From Lumnitzera littorea (Eukaryota > Streptophyta > Magnoliopsida > Myrtales > Combretaceae): a DNA stretch of 64,000 bases. The position numbers and the translations under genes are program-made. Shown here one piece after another: positions 1 to 12,479 of the stretch. The stretch is from positions 8,295,792-8,359,791 of the forward strand of contig JAMXBB010000008.1 of NCBI GenBank assembly GCA_024138015.1, in the 5' to 3' direction. Numbering within the stretch: position 1 is the stretch's first letter; the number at the start of each line of letters is the position of its first letter. The notes beneath the pieces are model-generated. The model saw only the letters and a program-made list of their open reading frames with translations. It was not told where the DNA came from and ran no database searches.

Positions 1-33
1 ATTTTAGTTAGAGTGCAATTAAAAACAGGGTAC

Positions 34-2329
34 CTTAGTCATATTATGGCCTCGAAGGAATTCTGCCCTGATCTTGTAAAATGTGCTCCTAGTGATGTTT
101 GAATGACAATATTCATAAGTATGTGGCAACTGAATTGGCATCAAAAGAGGTTTTTCTGTGGCAACTCCAATTTCTGGCATCATTTCATCATAAAGTATGA
201 CTGGTGATGGCCATGGCCAGAATGCAAATGTTTTGAAGAATTCTGATACTAGGACACTCAAACTAGCATTTGAATGTCTTTGACAAACAAAAGCAGCTAG
301 AATTGCCAAATGAATGCCTCCCAAAAACCCAAACAGCTGCAAACTATGATACATTATCTTTCTGTTTCATTACCAAGGAAAGCAATATATCAAGCAAATG
401 AAATGCACCAGTGGCATCACCCAAATTTCCCACTTACATTACCATACACTCCTCGCCTCTTAGCCCATAGTTTAAGACATCGTAACAATGCTTGAAAATT
501 CTGAAATGCATTTTAAGAGTATATCAGATTTTAGCTTTTGATGGAAACTAAAATTCATTATCTGAAAGCATTAAGGGACATTGCAAATCTACTGATGGGC
601 ATTATGCCCATAGATTTTGTAGAAGAGTGTCTTGCAATATGGTGAACTTAACTTGTCACTGGAATCCTAGACAACTATTGTTTAATAATCCATGCTCCGA
701 AGAAAATATATATTTCTGAACGATCCTCAAAGCACAAACATCCAAAACCAGGACATGGACCTGTCCATCTTCTCATGCTTTTCCTATTTAAGCTTAATGT
801 CAAGAAAAGAGCACCATTTCTTGCAAAGAGAGCAGATAAGAATCCTAAGATTTATCCTTGTCTCTTAAGCAGAAAAGTTATGAAGTGTAACTATATTTCA
901 AGAACCTTAGGTAAAGATACAGTTATCTGGCACATAAACATACATAGACATTTTAGACAAACATATTCATATGTGTGTGTGTATGTATGTACAAGAGAAA
1001 CTGAAAACAATAAATTCAACCCTAAGCAAATTAAGTGTATGTACCTCCGCTTGTGGAACAATTTGAAGAATGCATCTATTAGCACATACTCCAGAAAGAG
1101 ACTTCACACTAAGTCCATCAATGTCACTCAAAAATATGGGATCCAGTATGTCAGCATTCTACATTTGTTGATTCCCATAAGTAGCAGAGTAGACAAACAC
1201 ATCATAGGACATAGTTTAGGGGACAATAGAGCTTCTTAGAATTTGAAAGTGAAGGAATAAACGCAGTCATCAACTGCAAGGATTTTATGGTCAAAGCATC
1301 TTTGAAATGACAAATCACTGCTTCTAGACTCACTTCAGGAACTGAAAGAACTTTAAGCTGCACATATGGAAGATCAACTGATATACCATCACATGTGAAA
1401 GAGATCAGCGGAAGTTTTGCACCCTTTACACAGTGAATTTCTGATACCTCTTGTCTGCTTTTAAGCATATTGTAGAGAACAATAAAGAAATCATCCTGCA
1501 TTGATAAATCCAATTTAATATCTAGTAAGACATAGATTTTACCATAAAAAGGTCCACTATATTGAGATAGATGTACCACCATTGTGGCAAAGGAAGGGCC
1601 AACGCATAATATATCAATGTCTGAATCTGGATTGTGAACCTGGAAAAAGAATGTAAAAAATCTAGAAAAAGTATGCAATTACAACCATTAAGTTTTCATC
1701 CCAATACAATTTTAATAGAGTAATATCTATAGAAACTCAAGTTTTAGATAGTTAATACTATGTTGTTCTCAAAGCAAAAATATTTGAAATATAAGCTTGA
1801 AAACAGTAAAGGCCTACACCAAGGCAATACGATCCATATGTCATTAATGCAGCAGAAGTAGCTGCGATCTGTTCTTTCGGAAGATGACGTTGCCAAGCGA
1901 CCTTTTTGATCCATGCCAAGACAATCTGGGGAGGGGAAAAGAAAAAAAGAGTCACGTTACTCCTAAAAAATGACTTACCAAAGAACAACAGTCAGAAACA
2001 CGCAAGATAAAGGATGTACACACCGTAGATCTGAAGCCACATAGTAAAAAAAGTGATAACATAACCAAGTATTTATTCATCAGTCAAAACATTCAAAAGC
2101 AGAAACTTTTCTTCTATGACATTAAGTTCCAAATCTATATCATAATAAAAAGGTCAAACATGGGTGACTCAGAAGAAAGATAATAGTATACATAATACAA
2201 CAAAATAACCTCCTGCCATAGGTAAAAACAGAACATGCAAATCCTAATCAACATGCACAATACATCTCTTTAAGAACCATAATTGTGTTAACTGCTAAAA
2301 TTATATATACTAACATCCTAGCCATATAC

Positions 2330-2367
<38 letters not shown>

Positions 2368-3209
2368 GCTACAGAAAACCAAGATCCAAAGTCCATGCCC
2401 CAATTTTCAGTTGTCGGAGATTTTAAAACTTCTTTTACAACAACAAAACATGTAACTTTTGAGATAGCATTTAGGAAAAAGAAAATATAAAGTAATCCCA
2501 TGAACAGAAAAGATTAGCTTTAAAAGTTTTCTGCAAAACTCATAAAAAGGTTTATGGAATAACGAAATTTCCAACTGCCAATCAGGACAAAGAAATGATC
2601 TTAAAGTTGTTCGCAAAGAGCTGTTTTTCTTAGCAAAATTTAGGCAAACAAGCATTATCTCGGTCCATTGATCATGCATTCAAATTTCCAAACATCAGCA
2701 GCACATCTCCATTGCCAGTATCATTTCGATTTTGCATCCCTCCGAATAGTTCTACTCCCAACATTCGAAATTAGATGATTGACCCTATGAAGCAGTGGAA
2801 AAACAATAAACTTCGCAATGCTAAAGCATTACAAAACAAAGATTAACCAGCATACGGAACCAAGGTCTGACACATTAAATTACAATTAAAAGGCACAAGG
2901 ACGAGGATGAAAATAGAAATAAAATACGAAACCGACACGAATAGAACATTAACATGGAAAGAAAACAACTAACTATTTAATTAAGTAAACAACAAGACCT
3001 CATTGAGCTTCTGTATGACATTCTCTCTCTTCTCTTGGTTTTCTGGAGATGGAACTAGTCCTTCACTATGCAGAAACTGCAGAAAGTGAAAAAAATAAAT
3101 TAAACAATATACAATTCATCGACACAGAAATTGATAGAACAAACGAATAAATGGAAGTTGATTTTGAAACCTGATGAAGAGATTGTGAATGTACGTCGCA
3201 ATCGTCCAT
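34..3209 (-). CDS. PAPS3: Poly(A) polymerase, PAPS3-like (5' part, eight exons)
   Basis: Nucleotidyltransferase that adds poly(A) to RNA 3' ends. Exons in transcript order: 3171-3209, 2999-3076, 1818-1925, 1580-1639, 1334-1495, 1045-1158, 438-500, 34-336. All junctions are GT..AG and phase 0, giving 309 residues before the gene leaves the window (donor after base 34). The palm domain shows GSYCLGVHNPDSDID, with the two metal-binding Asp of D-I-D, and a later GISVDLPYVQ carrying the expected third Asp. Downstream come FLSDIDGLSVKSLSG, LLRCLKLWAKRRGVYGN and LFGFLGGIHLAILAAF, in family order. The 84-bp intron 1496-1579 is in frame, so its retention would not break the protein. Start chosen at MDDCDVHSQ, with a short leader as in the family. 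PAPS3 rather than PAPS1/2/4 is inferred from the LMPIQLP and STFYKIRAEFLRGHN wording. The RNA-binding C-terminus lies outside. Confidence 0.88.
2332..2362. repeat. (GA)n microsatellite in PAPS3-like intron 2
   Basis: About fifteen GA units in the 1.07-kb intron between exon 2 (ends 2999) and exon 3 (starts 1925) of the minus-strand poly(A) polymerase gene. On the transcript it reads CT, a pyrimidine-rich stretch. Confidence 0.95.
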
Positions 3210-4020
3210 TCGGATCAAGATTTGCGAGTGAATATGGATGTAAATGAACAATGATAGGGTTACTTAGGGTTTGTAATGTCCGAAATTCAAGTTTCTCTTG
3301 GTAGAAATATTAGGAAACGAAGGGAAATTTGGCTCCTAAAAACTTAAGCTTAAAGATGAAATGAGACGGAATGAGGAATTCCGTGTATTTAATTTGATGG
3401 GAGAGAATTAGAAAGTAAATTAATGCGAAGTTATTGTTATAATATCTTTTTGAGAAAAAGTAAAATACATGAGGTATGTTCATTTCATTTGTAACATTTT
3501 TACTTTGTGGCTAATCATCATTTGTTCCATCGTTAAATTTTTTTTTTTTTTTCACCTTATATTACAATTTAAAGGGAGAGAAAATTCGAATGTTAGTCAA
3601 ATCATAATGATAAATTAATAATAATGTTATTAAACTATAACAATTTTACCTTTAATTTTATAAGTTGACCAACATAAACAACTTGAATTCAATATTTGAT
3701 AATTCATAACATTAAATATAAATTAGATGTATTATTTAATAATTTTAAATTTCATGTATTAAGTAAAGAAGAACGTATAAAGTTTAATGCTTATTTTAAC
3801 TTTATCCCATATCTCTAATCTATTAAATTCACATCTTGTTCTTTTCTATCATGCACTTGTTAATTGATTTATTAGAGTCCTGATAACATGCACATGATAA
3901 TTAAAAAAAAAAAAAACCCAGGTCGAAGTTGGACTCTCATAGAATGCTCGATCCCACTTCACATTCTTTAAATTCCCTTGCTAATCTTGAAATTCAAGGC
4001 AAATGGGGCTCCAATATACT
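3210..4020. other. Upstream region of PAPS3-like gene, no gene seen
   Basis: This stretch lies 5' of the start at 3209 and would hold the promoter and 5' UTR. It is AT-rich with poly(T) at 3539-3552 and poly(A) at 3902-3915. I saw no convincing coding frame and could not fix a TATA box or transcription start. Confidence 0.5.
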
Positions 4021-4470
4021 AACGAGAGGGATTTAAAGTTGTTATTTTGTATTTTCTTATTTATGATTCATAATTTAAGGATCTAAAGCGTTATTTTGAG
4101 TTTCCTCATTTATAATTCGTAATTTAAGGTTTTTTTAATCATATGTATGTAATTTATGATTTAATATTATATCATGAAAAAGAACACATGTACATTTATT
4201 GAAAAAAAAAATGATAGCAAATATATTGAAATATGGGTTATATTCTTATAAATTTTTTTCTTTTTATGATAATTTTTTGCTAAAGTGAGATAGGATATAA
4301 TTTTCTTTTACGTTACTAAGCAAATTAGAAACTTAAAATTATTACTCCCGAATCCCAATTTCAGTATCTCCTATGACAAGTAAAAGTCGTATTTCTCATT
4401 TGCTCTTTTATTTCCATATCCAATCCAATGTTTTCCCTCTCTTTGTTCTCGAAATGTGAAAAACATTGAC
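4021..4470. repeat. Duplicated segment A, copy 1
   Basis: This closely matches 36080-36490 in the same orientation, including shared words such as tttttatgataattttttgc and catgacaag/tatgacaagtaaaag. It contains no long ORF. It belongs with the second shared segment at 6330-7290, so it looks like part of a larger duplication later split by insertions. Confidence 0.75.
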
Positions 4471-6329
4471 AAACATAGTATAGGTTCCAATTTTTCAAAT
4501 GATAAAAAATTATTGAGTGCAGTTGTCAGTTGAGGAGTGACTAATGCAGCTGTGACAGCAATAAATTAATTAGCATCTTTTTCGTATTTTCAGCGTTAAA
4601 GATGGTTCCGTCTTGGTTCCACATTTTCGTCTTTTCAATGCTTTCGGCAAGATTTTAAAAGGTATTTCTTTTCGGTAGAAAAAATAGGACTTTGAAATAG
4701 GTAGTAAGTAAACGAGTCAATTTAAGGTAATATAACATTGTATTTTAAACTCCAACTTAATTTGAACCAAATTTATAATTTAAGGAGCCGAACTTAACAT
4801 TTAAAATCAATTCAACTAAACCCATTTAAATCTAATAAGTTCAAACTCAATTTTATTAGACTCTTTTAAAGTTGATTTATTAAAAAAATTCTTTTTCCTT
4901 ATAGTACAAATAAAATTAGTATCTAAACTAGATTAAAACTCGATTAATATTTACTATACAACTCAACCTCCATTAAGTTCAGAAGCTAATCAAGATAAAA
5001 TATTGCAAAGGTCAAGCTTGAATCGATTACCTACTCATGGAGTTCAACTTAACTATTTTCAAATTGAATTTGAGTAGATCCTAAACAATTTTTCTTGTTC
5101 ACAATCACATTAATAAAAATGTCACCCATGAAGCGTCTTAGCACAAGTACCTAGAATAAAATATCTTATATGGAGAACCTTCTTCATTGAAGTTGAATCG
5201 TTATCTATTATAGGAAGGATCCAAAAAGATGTTATTATTGTTTTTTAAGTATTAGTTTTTTAAAAAGTTTATATTATAGGTTTTATAAATAGTATAAATA
5301 AATATTAAATATTTCTATTTAAGGACTTTATAGTTAAAATGGAGAGATCCTTATAGTAAGTTTTTTTTTTCTTTTTTCTTTTTTATTTCTTTTTTTTTTT
5401 TTTTTGTGTCAACACCTTATAAATGTCAGGTATATGGGAATGGACCAAAATAAAATCACAATTTCAAATTTCATTCTCCTTCCTTATGTTTAGAGGTGTA
5501 ATTTGAAAAGACAAATCGTGATTTTATGGAATGAGAATTCGATTATGCTTTTAAGAAAGAATTCGATTTCGCCTTTTAGAGGATAGAATCGCAATTCCTA
5601 CCCTTCCACTTTTATTAGTTACAGTAAATTAAAATTATTTAATTAATTTTTAAATAAATTAATATATATTTTTTTAATTAATATTATTTACACATAATGT
5701 TATTTCATTTCATTTCATTCAACAGGTATTTTCAAATAAAGAAAATGATTTATCATTCTAATCTTCATTCTATTCTAATATATTTCTATTTCATTCCATT
5801 TTAAGCTATTACTATATAAAAAAACGTGACACTAGAAATGAGATGCATTGATAAGATAAAAGTTGGCAAATTCTATGAAATAGCACAAAACTAACTTTTT
5901 CCATTCCCAAATAATGTGTGGTCTATATCTTCTTAATTACATGTGATTACCTATCACACCTAGAGGATCTTAAAAATTTATTCAAATTTTATTTTTTTCC
6001 TTTCCTACATAACAATATATAATTTTAAAGAATACTTTTTAAAAAGGGAAAGCATAATCCTTTTCAACATATAATGTAGTCTTTATTTAACCAATACCCC
6101 TTAACTAGTCTATTGTCTTTCTTTCCCTTACCACATTTGCAACTTTATTTATTATATTTTCCATGTCCCTTTGCTTTTATCTTTTGTTTACATACAATTG
6201 TTATTTGTCTTTTCTAATTTTCAACAATTCAAAACACAAATTTATTTATTCCTTTTAATTTAAATTTTCATAAACTTATAGTAAATATTTTATGAATTTA
6301 TATGGATATTGACTAGTTATTGATTAGCT
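4471..6329. other. AT-rich intergenic DNA, no gene seen
   Basis: No coding frame with recognisable motifs on either strand. The part 5480-5830 (gaatgagaattcgatt..., tttcatttcatttcattc) resembles the GAATGGAATG-type MITE-like sequence seen at 14123-14510 and 61620-61930, so an old MITE remnant is possible. Its ends could not be fixed. Confidence 0.4.
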
Positions 6330-7290
6330 TGTAGTTTTCTCAGAATATATGGCATTTACTTTTGTTTTCTTTTTCTATTATATTTTTATAGGACTATCTA
6401 TCCCTTTATGCGATTTATCTATTATCATAGTCAACAATAGTAGGTTAGGATACATTTTACATACATACTAAAATATTCCCTATATAGGGCATATTGAAAT
6501 TTTAAATAATGTGTCTATATTTCGTATCTTATCATCTCCAATTCTTAGGTTGTAAGTTTCTTAATAAAAACCTATAAATCAATGTAACTGAAACAAATTG
6601 AAATAAGAATCATTACTAATGTTGGGAAAAAAATTCACTAAATGCTTCCAGCCCCTTTATTTTTTGGAATAGTTTAGATGAGGAATAAAAAAATTATGTC
6701 TTAGAAATGACCATTACTAAAAATAAATATATTTTTCAATGTTTGTTTTAAGTAATTTTTTATTACAAGAAGTACATATTCAAGTATATACTTTATCTTA
6801 TTAATTGTAGTATTCAATTAAGAATATGACCAGAGAAATTAATATGCTCCCATTTAGTTTTTATTTTAAATAATCAAAAGTCATTTATTTTTTCCTATTA
6901 ATTAAGGGTATATGATTATATATTACTTGAGATTTTTATTCCCTCTTAGAAGGCAATACAAAATTATATCTTAAAAAAAAACTATTCTGTCTAGAGAAAG
7001 TATAAAAAAAGTTATTGAGAACAAAAGTTTTTGAATTAATTTTCGAGTAAACATGATAATAAGATATATTTTTGGGAAATAATTGTCCTATTTAGTAAAT
7101 GGCCTATTAATGTGTCCTCGATAGCTTAAAAAAGAAAATGGCATAATGAAATATGCTAGAATGCAACTCAAAAGATAGTAGATACTTAATTCCTTTCTTC
7201 TTCTCCTTTTTTTCACTAGAATACATAGTACTTTATTCTTAGTGAATTTTACACTTTTTGCAGTGTTTACGAAGGGCTCATAGCTAATCC
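6330..7290. repeat. Duplicated segment B, copy 1
   Basis: Homologous in direct orientation to 45536-46412 continued at 51388-51450. The second copy is split by the Copia element. Shared words include atttatctattatcatagtc and aagggctcatagcta. This uninterrupted copy serves as the empty-site reference for the Copia insertion. Repeat family unknown and no coding content recognised. Confidence 0.8.
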
Positions 7291-8036
7291 CTTTCATAAT
7301 GTGATTAAGTTTAAATAATTCCAATAGCAATCTCAAAAATCTATAAACCACATAATTTAAAGAAGCTAATGTTTTAGATTAAAAAAAAAAAGTTAAAAGC
7401 AAAGAAGAACAAACATTTGCAATTTGTGGGCCTACACTACACGTGTTCGTAAAATCTTGACTAATACAAATCAAATGCTTGGACTTTGGAACCATATCTT
7501 TTGTGTTTAACTACGAAGAGGTGTTTTAGCAATTCATCTATAACTATTCCAATTCAATGTATAGCTAATAATTTCTAGCACCATACGGTAATACCATAAC
7601 ATAAACCTCTTTTAATTAGAAACACAATTGCAAAAGCAAAATGCAAACTCAATATAATACATAATGCGAAGAACACAATTACAACATGAATAAGTTCATG
7701 AAAGAAAGCTAGTAATTATGGCCTATATTCAATTAATTTGTTGTTAGCAATAGTGCCAAAATTTATGTCAAAACTAACTCAAGAAAGCTTAGAAAAAAAG
7801 CCCCCATACTTAGATAAAAATAGAACGTTTGAATGCACAAGAAATAATCCATACCGATTGCAAGGGTGTTCATTATTTGGTTTAGTTCATGGGTCAAACA
7901 GAGTCAAATCACATTTCAAACGGTTACGTTCAAATTCTTAATAAACTGAAACACTTTTAACAATTCGAGGTTCTGAATCGAATCACTTTAGATGCACTTC
8001 AATTTGGTTTGAATCACTTCTAAAAGTACTTCGCTA
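7291..8036. other. AT-rich DNA, no gene seen
   Basis: The short ORF at 7738-7941 has no recognised motif and overlaps a ggttt/aaacc-rich repeat typical of plant MITE-like DNA (from about 7864). I see no supported gene. Confidence 0.4.
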
Positions 8037-8702
8037 TCTATATTATTAAAGCAAAACTTCTTTTTAACTATCATAACTACCAATTTTATAGATTTAATTT
8101 ATAAGCGACCAATAGGCCAATTCATATTCTTTTCACTCATGTCATTTTCTCTCAAACATGATAATTAAATAACTACTATATTTTACTACCCAAAAAAAAA
8201 AAAAAAGAAAATAGTACTGTTTTCGATTTTTAAATTTAAAATTGTAATTGACCTATAGCTACATTTTTTATTTTTCCTTTCATTTCTCTTTCCACTTTAT
8301 TTAGCAAGTGTTTATTTTAAATCTTTACCTTTTTTTGGGAAAAAAAATAATCTCATGTGCTATTCTTTTTTCTTTCCTTATTCACAATTCTTTTTCTAGA
8401 TCATTAGTTATTATTTAGTAATTATATTATGTTTTAAAATAATTGAGCTTAATTTTAGCATACATAGAGCAAATGTACACTTACTAATATTATATTAAAG
8501 GTAAAGTCTCTTTTTAACTATCTATAACTAACAACTTACAATTAACCAAAAAATATGCTTACATGGCAGTAAGGAATTTTCTTTTTATAAATTTATTACA
8601 ATTTTTATTTTATTAACATATATTATTGGCATTTGTCTATATTATGAAGTTTAAACCATTTTATAATTTTTGCACACACAATGTGAGTACATTATCTACT
8701 AG
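8037..8702 (+). mobile_element. Helitron-like non-autonomous element
   Basis: The 5' end reads TCTATATTATTAAAGC preceded by A. The 3' end has a small hairpin (cacacaatgtgag, about 8673-8686), then a short spacer and CTAG followed by T. That fits the Helitron rule of TC...hairpin...CTRR inserted between A and T without target duplication. No Rep/helicase ORF is present. A second Helitron-like start (atattaaaggtaaagtctc) at about 8490 suggests nesting, or two 5' ends sharing one 3' end. The call rests on terminal features only. Confidence 0.5.
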
Positions 8703-9276
8703 TGTTCGATAATACAGATAATTATTAAAGCTTTTACTCAAATATTGATATTTAAAATGAGGAACATTTGTAAGAGTTAAAGCCGCATGACATTATGTAA
8801 TAATAATGTTACATCTTATAAAGTTTGAAAATTTACTTGAGACATGAAAAACGACAATGAAAGAGAAAGAGTAGACAGTAGAAGTTGAGTATGAGAAGAG
8901 AGATAATAAGATTAAAATGAAATGTTAATATGATTTAAAAGCAAAAAACGTCACCTATTTTTTATTTTTCAATAAGAAGCGCTTTGATTCGAGTTCAAAG
9001 AGTTTGGTTAAATTTGACCTCCTAACTGACTGTGAATCATTTGAACCTTCCAAAAATCGAACAACAAATCGAATCGAAATTTAAAAAAAAAAAAACTGTA
9101 TTTTAAGATTCTGTTTGGTTTGATGAATAGCCTAAATGAACAGTATCGATTTGGTTTGTTATGTCAGTTGATCTTGGTATCTCATTTTAAGCACATTACA
9201 TTAACATCTTTATCACTTAATTTAAGTATATTCAAACCTACAATTAGTAATTTATATACAACCTTACCACAAAAAT
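8703..9276. other. AT-rich DNA, no gene seen
   Basis: This holds a ggtttgg-rich stretch near 9110-9160 that may pair with similar sequence near 7864-8030, as the two sides of a MITE-like repeat split by the Helitron-like insert. No coding frame recognised. Confidence 0.35.
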
Positions 9277-9495
9277 TCTTATACTAGATAATTGTTTCCA
9301 CTAAACTTTAATAGTTATCAGCTAAGCAAGATGTCAATTCATAAGACACTATTAGAGAGAGAACATGCCCTCTCCTCTCTCTAGTTTGAGTTTTGTTTTC
9401 TTGCCCTCTTCTCTTTAAGGTTTTGATTTCTTTCTTTCAACTCAATTTCTGCTAATCTCTAGTTTGTAAGTTGTCAACCCTTCCTTCATTGTCGA

Positions 9496-12256
9496 TTGAG
9501 TTTCTCATCGGCATCAGTCTTTCTTGTTTACTGTCTACTCTTTTCAGTGTCCTTACTCTTCGAGTTTCCTTCTCCAATGGCTAAGGTTTGGTTGTCCATG
9601 GTTTGCTCTCATGTCTACGCTCATAAGCGACTCTGCATAACTTTCCTTACTCCCATCAAGTCAAAGCCTACTATCTCCATCCAACAACGTAATACTCCGG
9701 CGAAGGCTAAGGGTATAGCTTCAGCTCCCCCCCTAGTGTCATCGTCTTCTCAAGCTACATCTTCAACTCTAGGGGCATAAGACCATCCTCTTGGTTGGTT
9801 TCTCCTCGGTCTGCCCTAAGTAAGGGCAAGTCGCCTTCTCCTTTGTCTTTGGTGGACATGACAGCTACTCCTTTTCTGGTCAAAGTTAGTCAAGCAGTAA
9901 TGTCCTTCAAAGAGGCTTTGGTTTCAACTCCTCCCTCTTCCTCCATGTTAATGAAGCCTCCTTTTTGTCCTCCACCATCTTTTGCTCCTTTGAAAGAGGC
10001 TAGAGAGCACAAATCAATTGCTAGGACATGCTAAATCCTATCTTCAAAGGTAGATCTTGATTGTTCTCTTGATTATTACCCCCTATTATGGATGGGGATG
10101 AGTTATTTGTGGCTCCATCAAAAGAAGTGGCAGAATTTGGAGCTCACTTTTGGTAGAATTTGATTGTTGGTCGCGTTTTATGGAAAGAATCTTCATTTTG
10201 CAATAGTAAAAAAGATTGCCCATGAAGTATGGCATCATTTGCTTGAGTAAGGTTTTGAGTAACGAGAGAGGCACCTTTCTCTTTGAGTTTCAAAATGATG
10301 GGCAAGTTGTAATGATTCTTGAAACCCTTTAGTACTTTGCAAGTCAATACCTTATCCTTCAACGATAGGAGATGGATATATCATGGGCAAGTGAAGCTTC
10401 TAGCTCCCTACCTGTATGGGTTAAGCTTTGGAATGTCCTTATGGAGTTTTACCATAAGAAGGGCATTAGCTATATAGTAAATAGACTTGGTAAACCATTG
10501 ATTGTTGACTCTACCACTACTAAACAAGAAAGATTGAGCTTTGCTTGAATATGTATTAAGATGCAAGCTAACAGTGATTTTGTAAACTCAATCTTTGTCT
10601 GTTATATAAATGGTAGAAAAGTTCTCGTTGAAGTTGAATACTAGTGGAAGCCCCTGAAAAACTACACTAGGAACTCAAGAGAAGGGGTGAATTAAGTTCA
10701 ATGCCCAAATTTTAATTTTATACCAATTTCTTGATTTAAGCAATTAAATGAATGCAATATTGAAATAATCAAACAACAATGAGTATAATCAAAATAGTGA
10801 TAAAACAATAATAAGTGTGAAAAATAAAAGAGATAGGGATAAAGAAAATTAAGCTTGGAGTTAACGTGAAGTTTGAATCGCCACCTACTCTCCACGGACA
10901 CACAATACCTCTAAACAAGGACTTTACATTACTTTATTAATTTCTCAATCCAAGCTCTAAGAACTACATATACACAAACTTGATTATACAAGTTTCACAC
11001 TTATAACTCACCCAATCTTGATTTTACAAGATTCTTAATCACAATAACTCTCAAAGCAAACTCAATCTCAAAGTTCTAGCGCACTCTCTTAAAGTTCTAG
11101 CAAATATAAATTACTTTGCACTATAATAAGGTTTTACAAATAATTTAGCAAATTAAGTACACAAGACAAAGGGCAAGTGAACAAAAGAAATAATTGTAGA
11201 TTTCTAGCTCTATTTCTTATCCTTCAACTACCCAACAATTTGTATTTATAGTCTCTTAAGAAAATCCAACTGTTGGTTAACTTCTCTCTTCATTTAATAC
11301 TCTACAACGACTCTCTTTTGTGTGGACCAGCCGGATTGTTCAAGTGGGACTAGCTGGATGATCCAGTCAAATAGGGTCACTATTCGAATGGTCTTTAGGT
11401 CATCAGTCGCATGGTCCGACATAGCTTACTAACCTACAATAACCAGTCGGACAGTCTAGGGACAACTAGTTGAACCTGCTACTAATCTGCAACAACCAAC
11501 CGGATGGTCTAAGGACAACCAGTTGCATAGTCCATCACTTGTCATTGATTTGTAGAAACTAGTCGAACAATCTAGGACTACCAATCAGACTGTTCATACC
11601 AGAACAGCTGAATAGCACACACTAAGATACAACAAACAATTCTAATCCCTTTTACTTTTTTCAAGAATTTCAAACTCAGTCTAATCAAGTTACATTATAA
11701 AGATATCATGCAAAACATGGTGTTGTAAAGATAATTTAAGTCCTTTATCAAAATAACCATGTTTTTATAAGCTTTGCAAAGAGGTTTATAATTAATGATT
11801 AATTTAACATAACCTGTATGGTTTTGTTCTCATCAAAATCACACACAAGAACCTATTGGTTTAACAGCCCCCTAGTTGCCCCCATTGTAATATTTTTGGT
11901 CATGATATGAATGCTTGCTCTTTCAAGGCAATGAACCCATGCAAGCTAATCCTCAAACCATAAATGTGAAGATAGATGACACTACTCCTCCTATTGAGAA
12001 TTTGAACATGGTATCCAAAATGCCAATTGAAATGAAATCCTCTAAGAATTTCAATGACAATAAGTATGTTATGGTGAACAATAGGCATCAGGTTGAAGAT
12101 GAACTTACAAGTACTGATGAATCACTAGAGTCAGATTCTTCTCTCAACATGACTCTGGCAAATTTCATTAGTGATAATGCTGCCTCGTTTTCCTCCAAAT
12201 TGGCAAAGCATTCTAAGAACAGGAAGAAGAAGGGCAAAAATCATAAAAAGACCTAG
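9496..12256 (+). pseudogene. LINE ORF1-like protein, DUF4283-type domain plus CCHC knuckle (broken)
   Basis: This encodes the nucleic-acid-binding gag-like protein of plant LINEs. Pieces in several frames give a low-complexity Ser/Pro N-terminus (9496-10030), then a DUF4283-like core with FLFEFQND, SSLPVWVKLWN and GKPLIVDS (about 10150-10650), ending in VEVEY-stop-WKP. After the inserted LTR comes a CX2CX4HX4C knuckle (CPHCNIFGHDMNAC, 11877-11918). The C-terminus (to 12256) is Ser/Asp-rich and ends in the basic KNRKKKGKNHKKT. Several stops and at least two frameshifts make it non-functional. The family assignment rests on domain order, which is characteristic of plant LINE ORF1. An ORF1-derived cellular zinc-knuckle gene is a less likely alternative. 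Confidence 0.75.
10655..11866. mobile_element. Solo LTR, 1,212 bp, inserted in LINE ORF1
   Basis: It begins TG (TGAAAAACTACAC) and ends CA (TTGGTTTAACA), with a perfect 5-bp target duplication GCCCC at 10650-10654 and 11867-11871. Omitting it with one target copy makes the ORF1 frame run continuously through W-K-P-P into the zinc knuckle. It holds no ORF of note. Bases 11330-11600 carry seven or eight degenerate copies of a ccagtcggatggtc-like motif. Similar motif clusters are familiar from long plant Copia LTRs, but the family is an inference. Confidence 0.88.
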
Positions 12257-12412
12257 AGAGTTTGCTTATGGTCTCACTAGTAGCTCTCTTTTAGTGTCTC
12301 TTAACTTCTACTTTTGAATCTTCACAGTTGAAGTAGTTTGCTCTTTAGAGTTTTAGTTTACCTATTATTTCACTTTTATGGGTGTTTTGATTATTTAGGG
12401 GAATGTTTTCCT

Positions 12413-12479
12413 TCCTTATACTATTTCCTTTATATATATATATATTGACCTTACCAAAAAAAAAAAAATCCTTATACTA
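12413..12479. repeat. 12-bp direct repeats around the LINE poly(A) end
   Basis: The word tccttatactat occurs at 12413-12424 and again at 12468-12479, flanking a (TA)n run and the A tail. One copy may be a target duplication and the other chance or local slippage. Confidence 0.6.

Larger units (their letters stand above)
9289..12467 (+). mobile_element. Decayed LINE (ORF1 part) with poly(A) tail, split by solo LTR
   Basis: A non-LTR element copy: pyrimidine-rich leader (9340-9480), ORF1 remains (9496-12256) and a terminal A run at 12456-12467. A similar short sequence flanks it (ttcttatacta near 9277 and tccttatacta at 12468), a possible target duplication of about 11 bp with one mismatch. 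No reverse transcriptase ORF2 is present, so this is an ORF1-only copy or one with an internal deletion. It is interrupted by the solo LTR at 10655-11866. Confidence 0.6.

Noticed and set aside
775..1239. Plus-strand ORF of 154 codons
   Set aside because: It overlaps exon 1045-1158 and introns of the minus-strand poly(A) polymerase gene and has no motifs; a shadow frame.
1202..1678. Continuous minus-strand ORF of 158 codons as a single exon
   Set aside because: It contains an 84-bp in-frame intron and runs past a GTGAGT donor at 1333. The family alignment requires splicing to 1580-1639, 1334-1495 and then 1045-1158.
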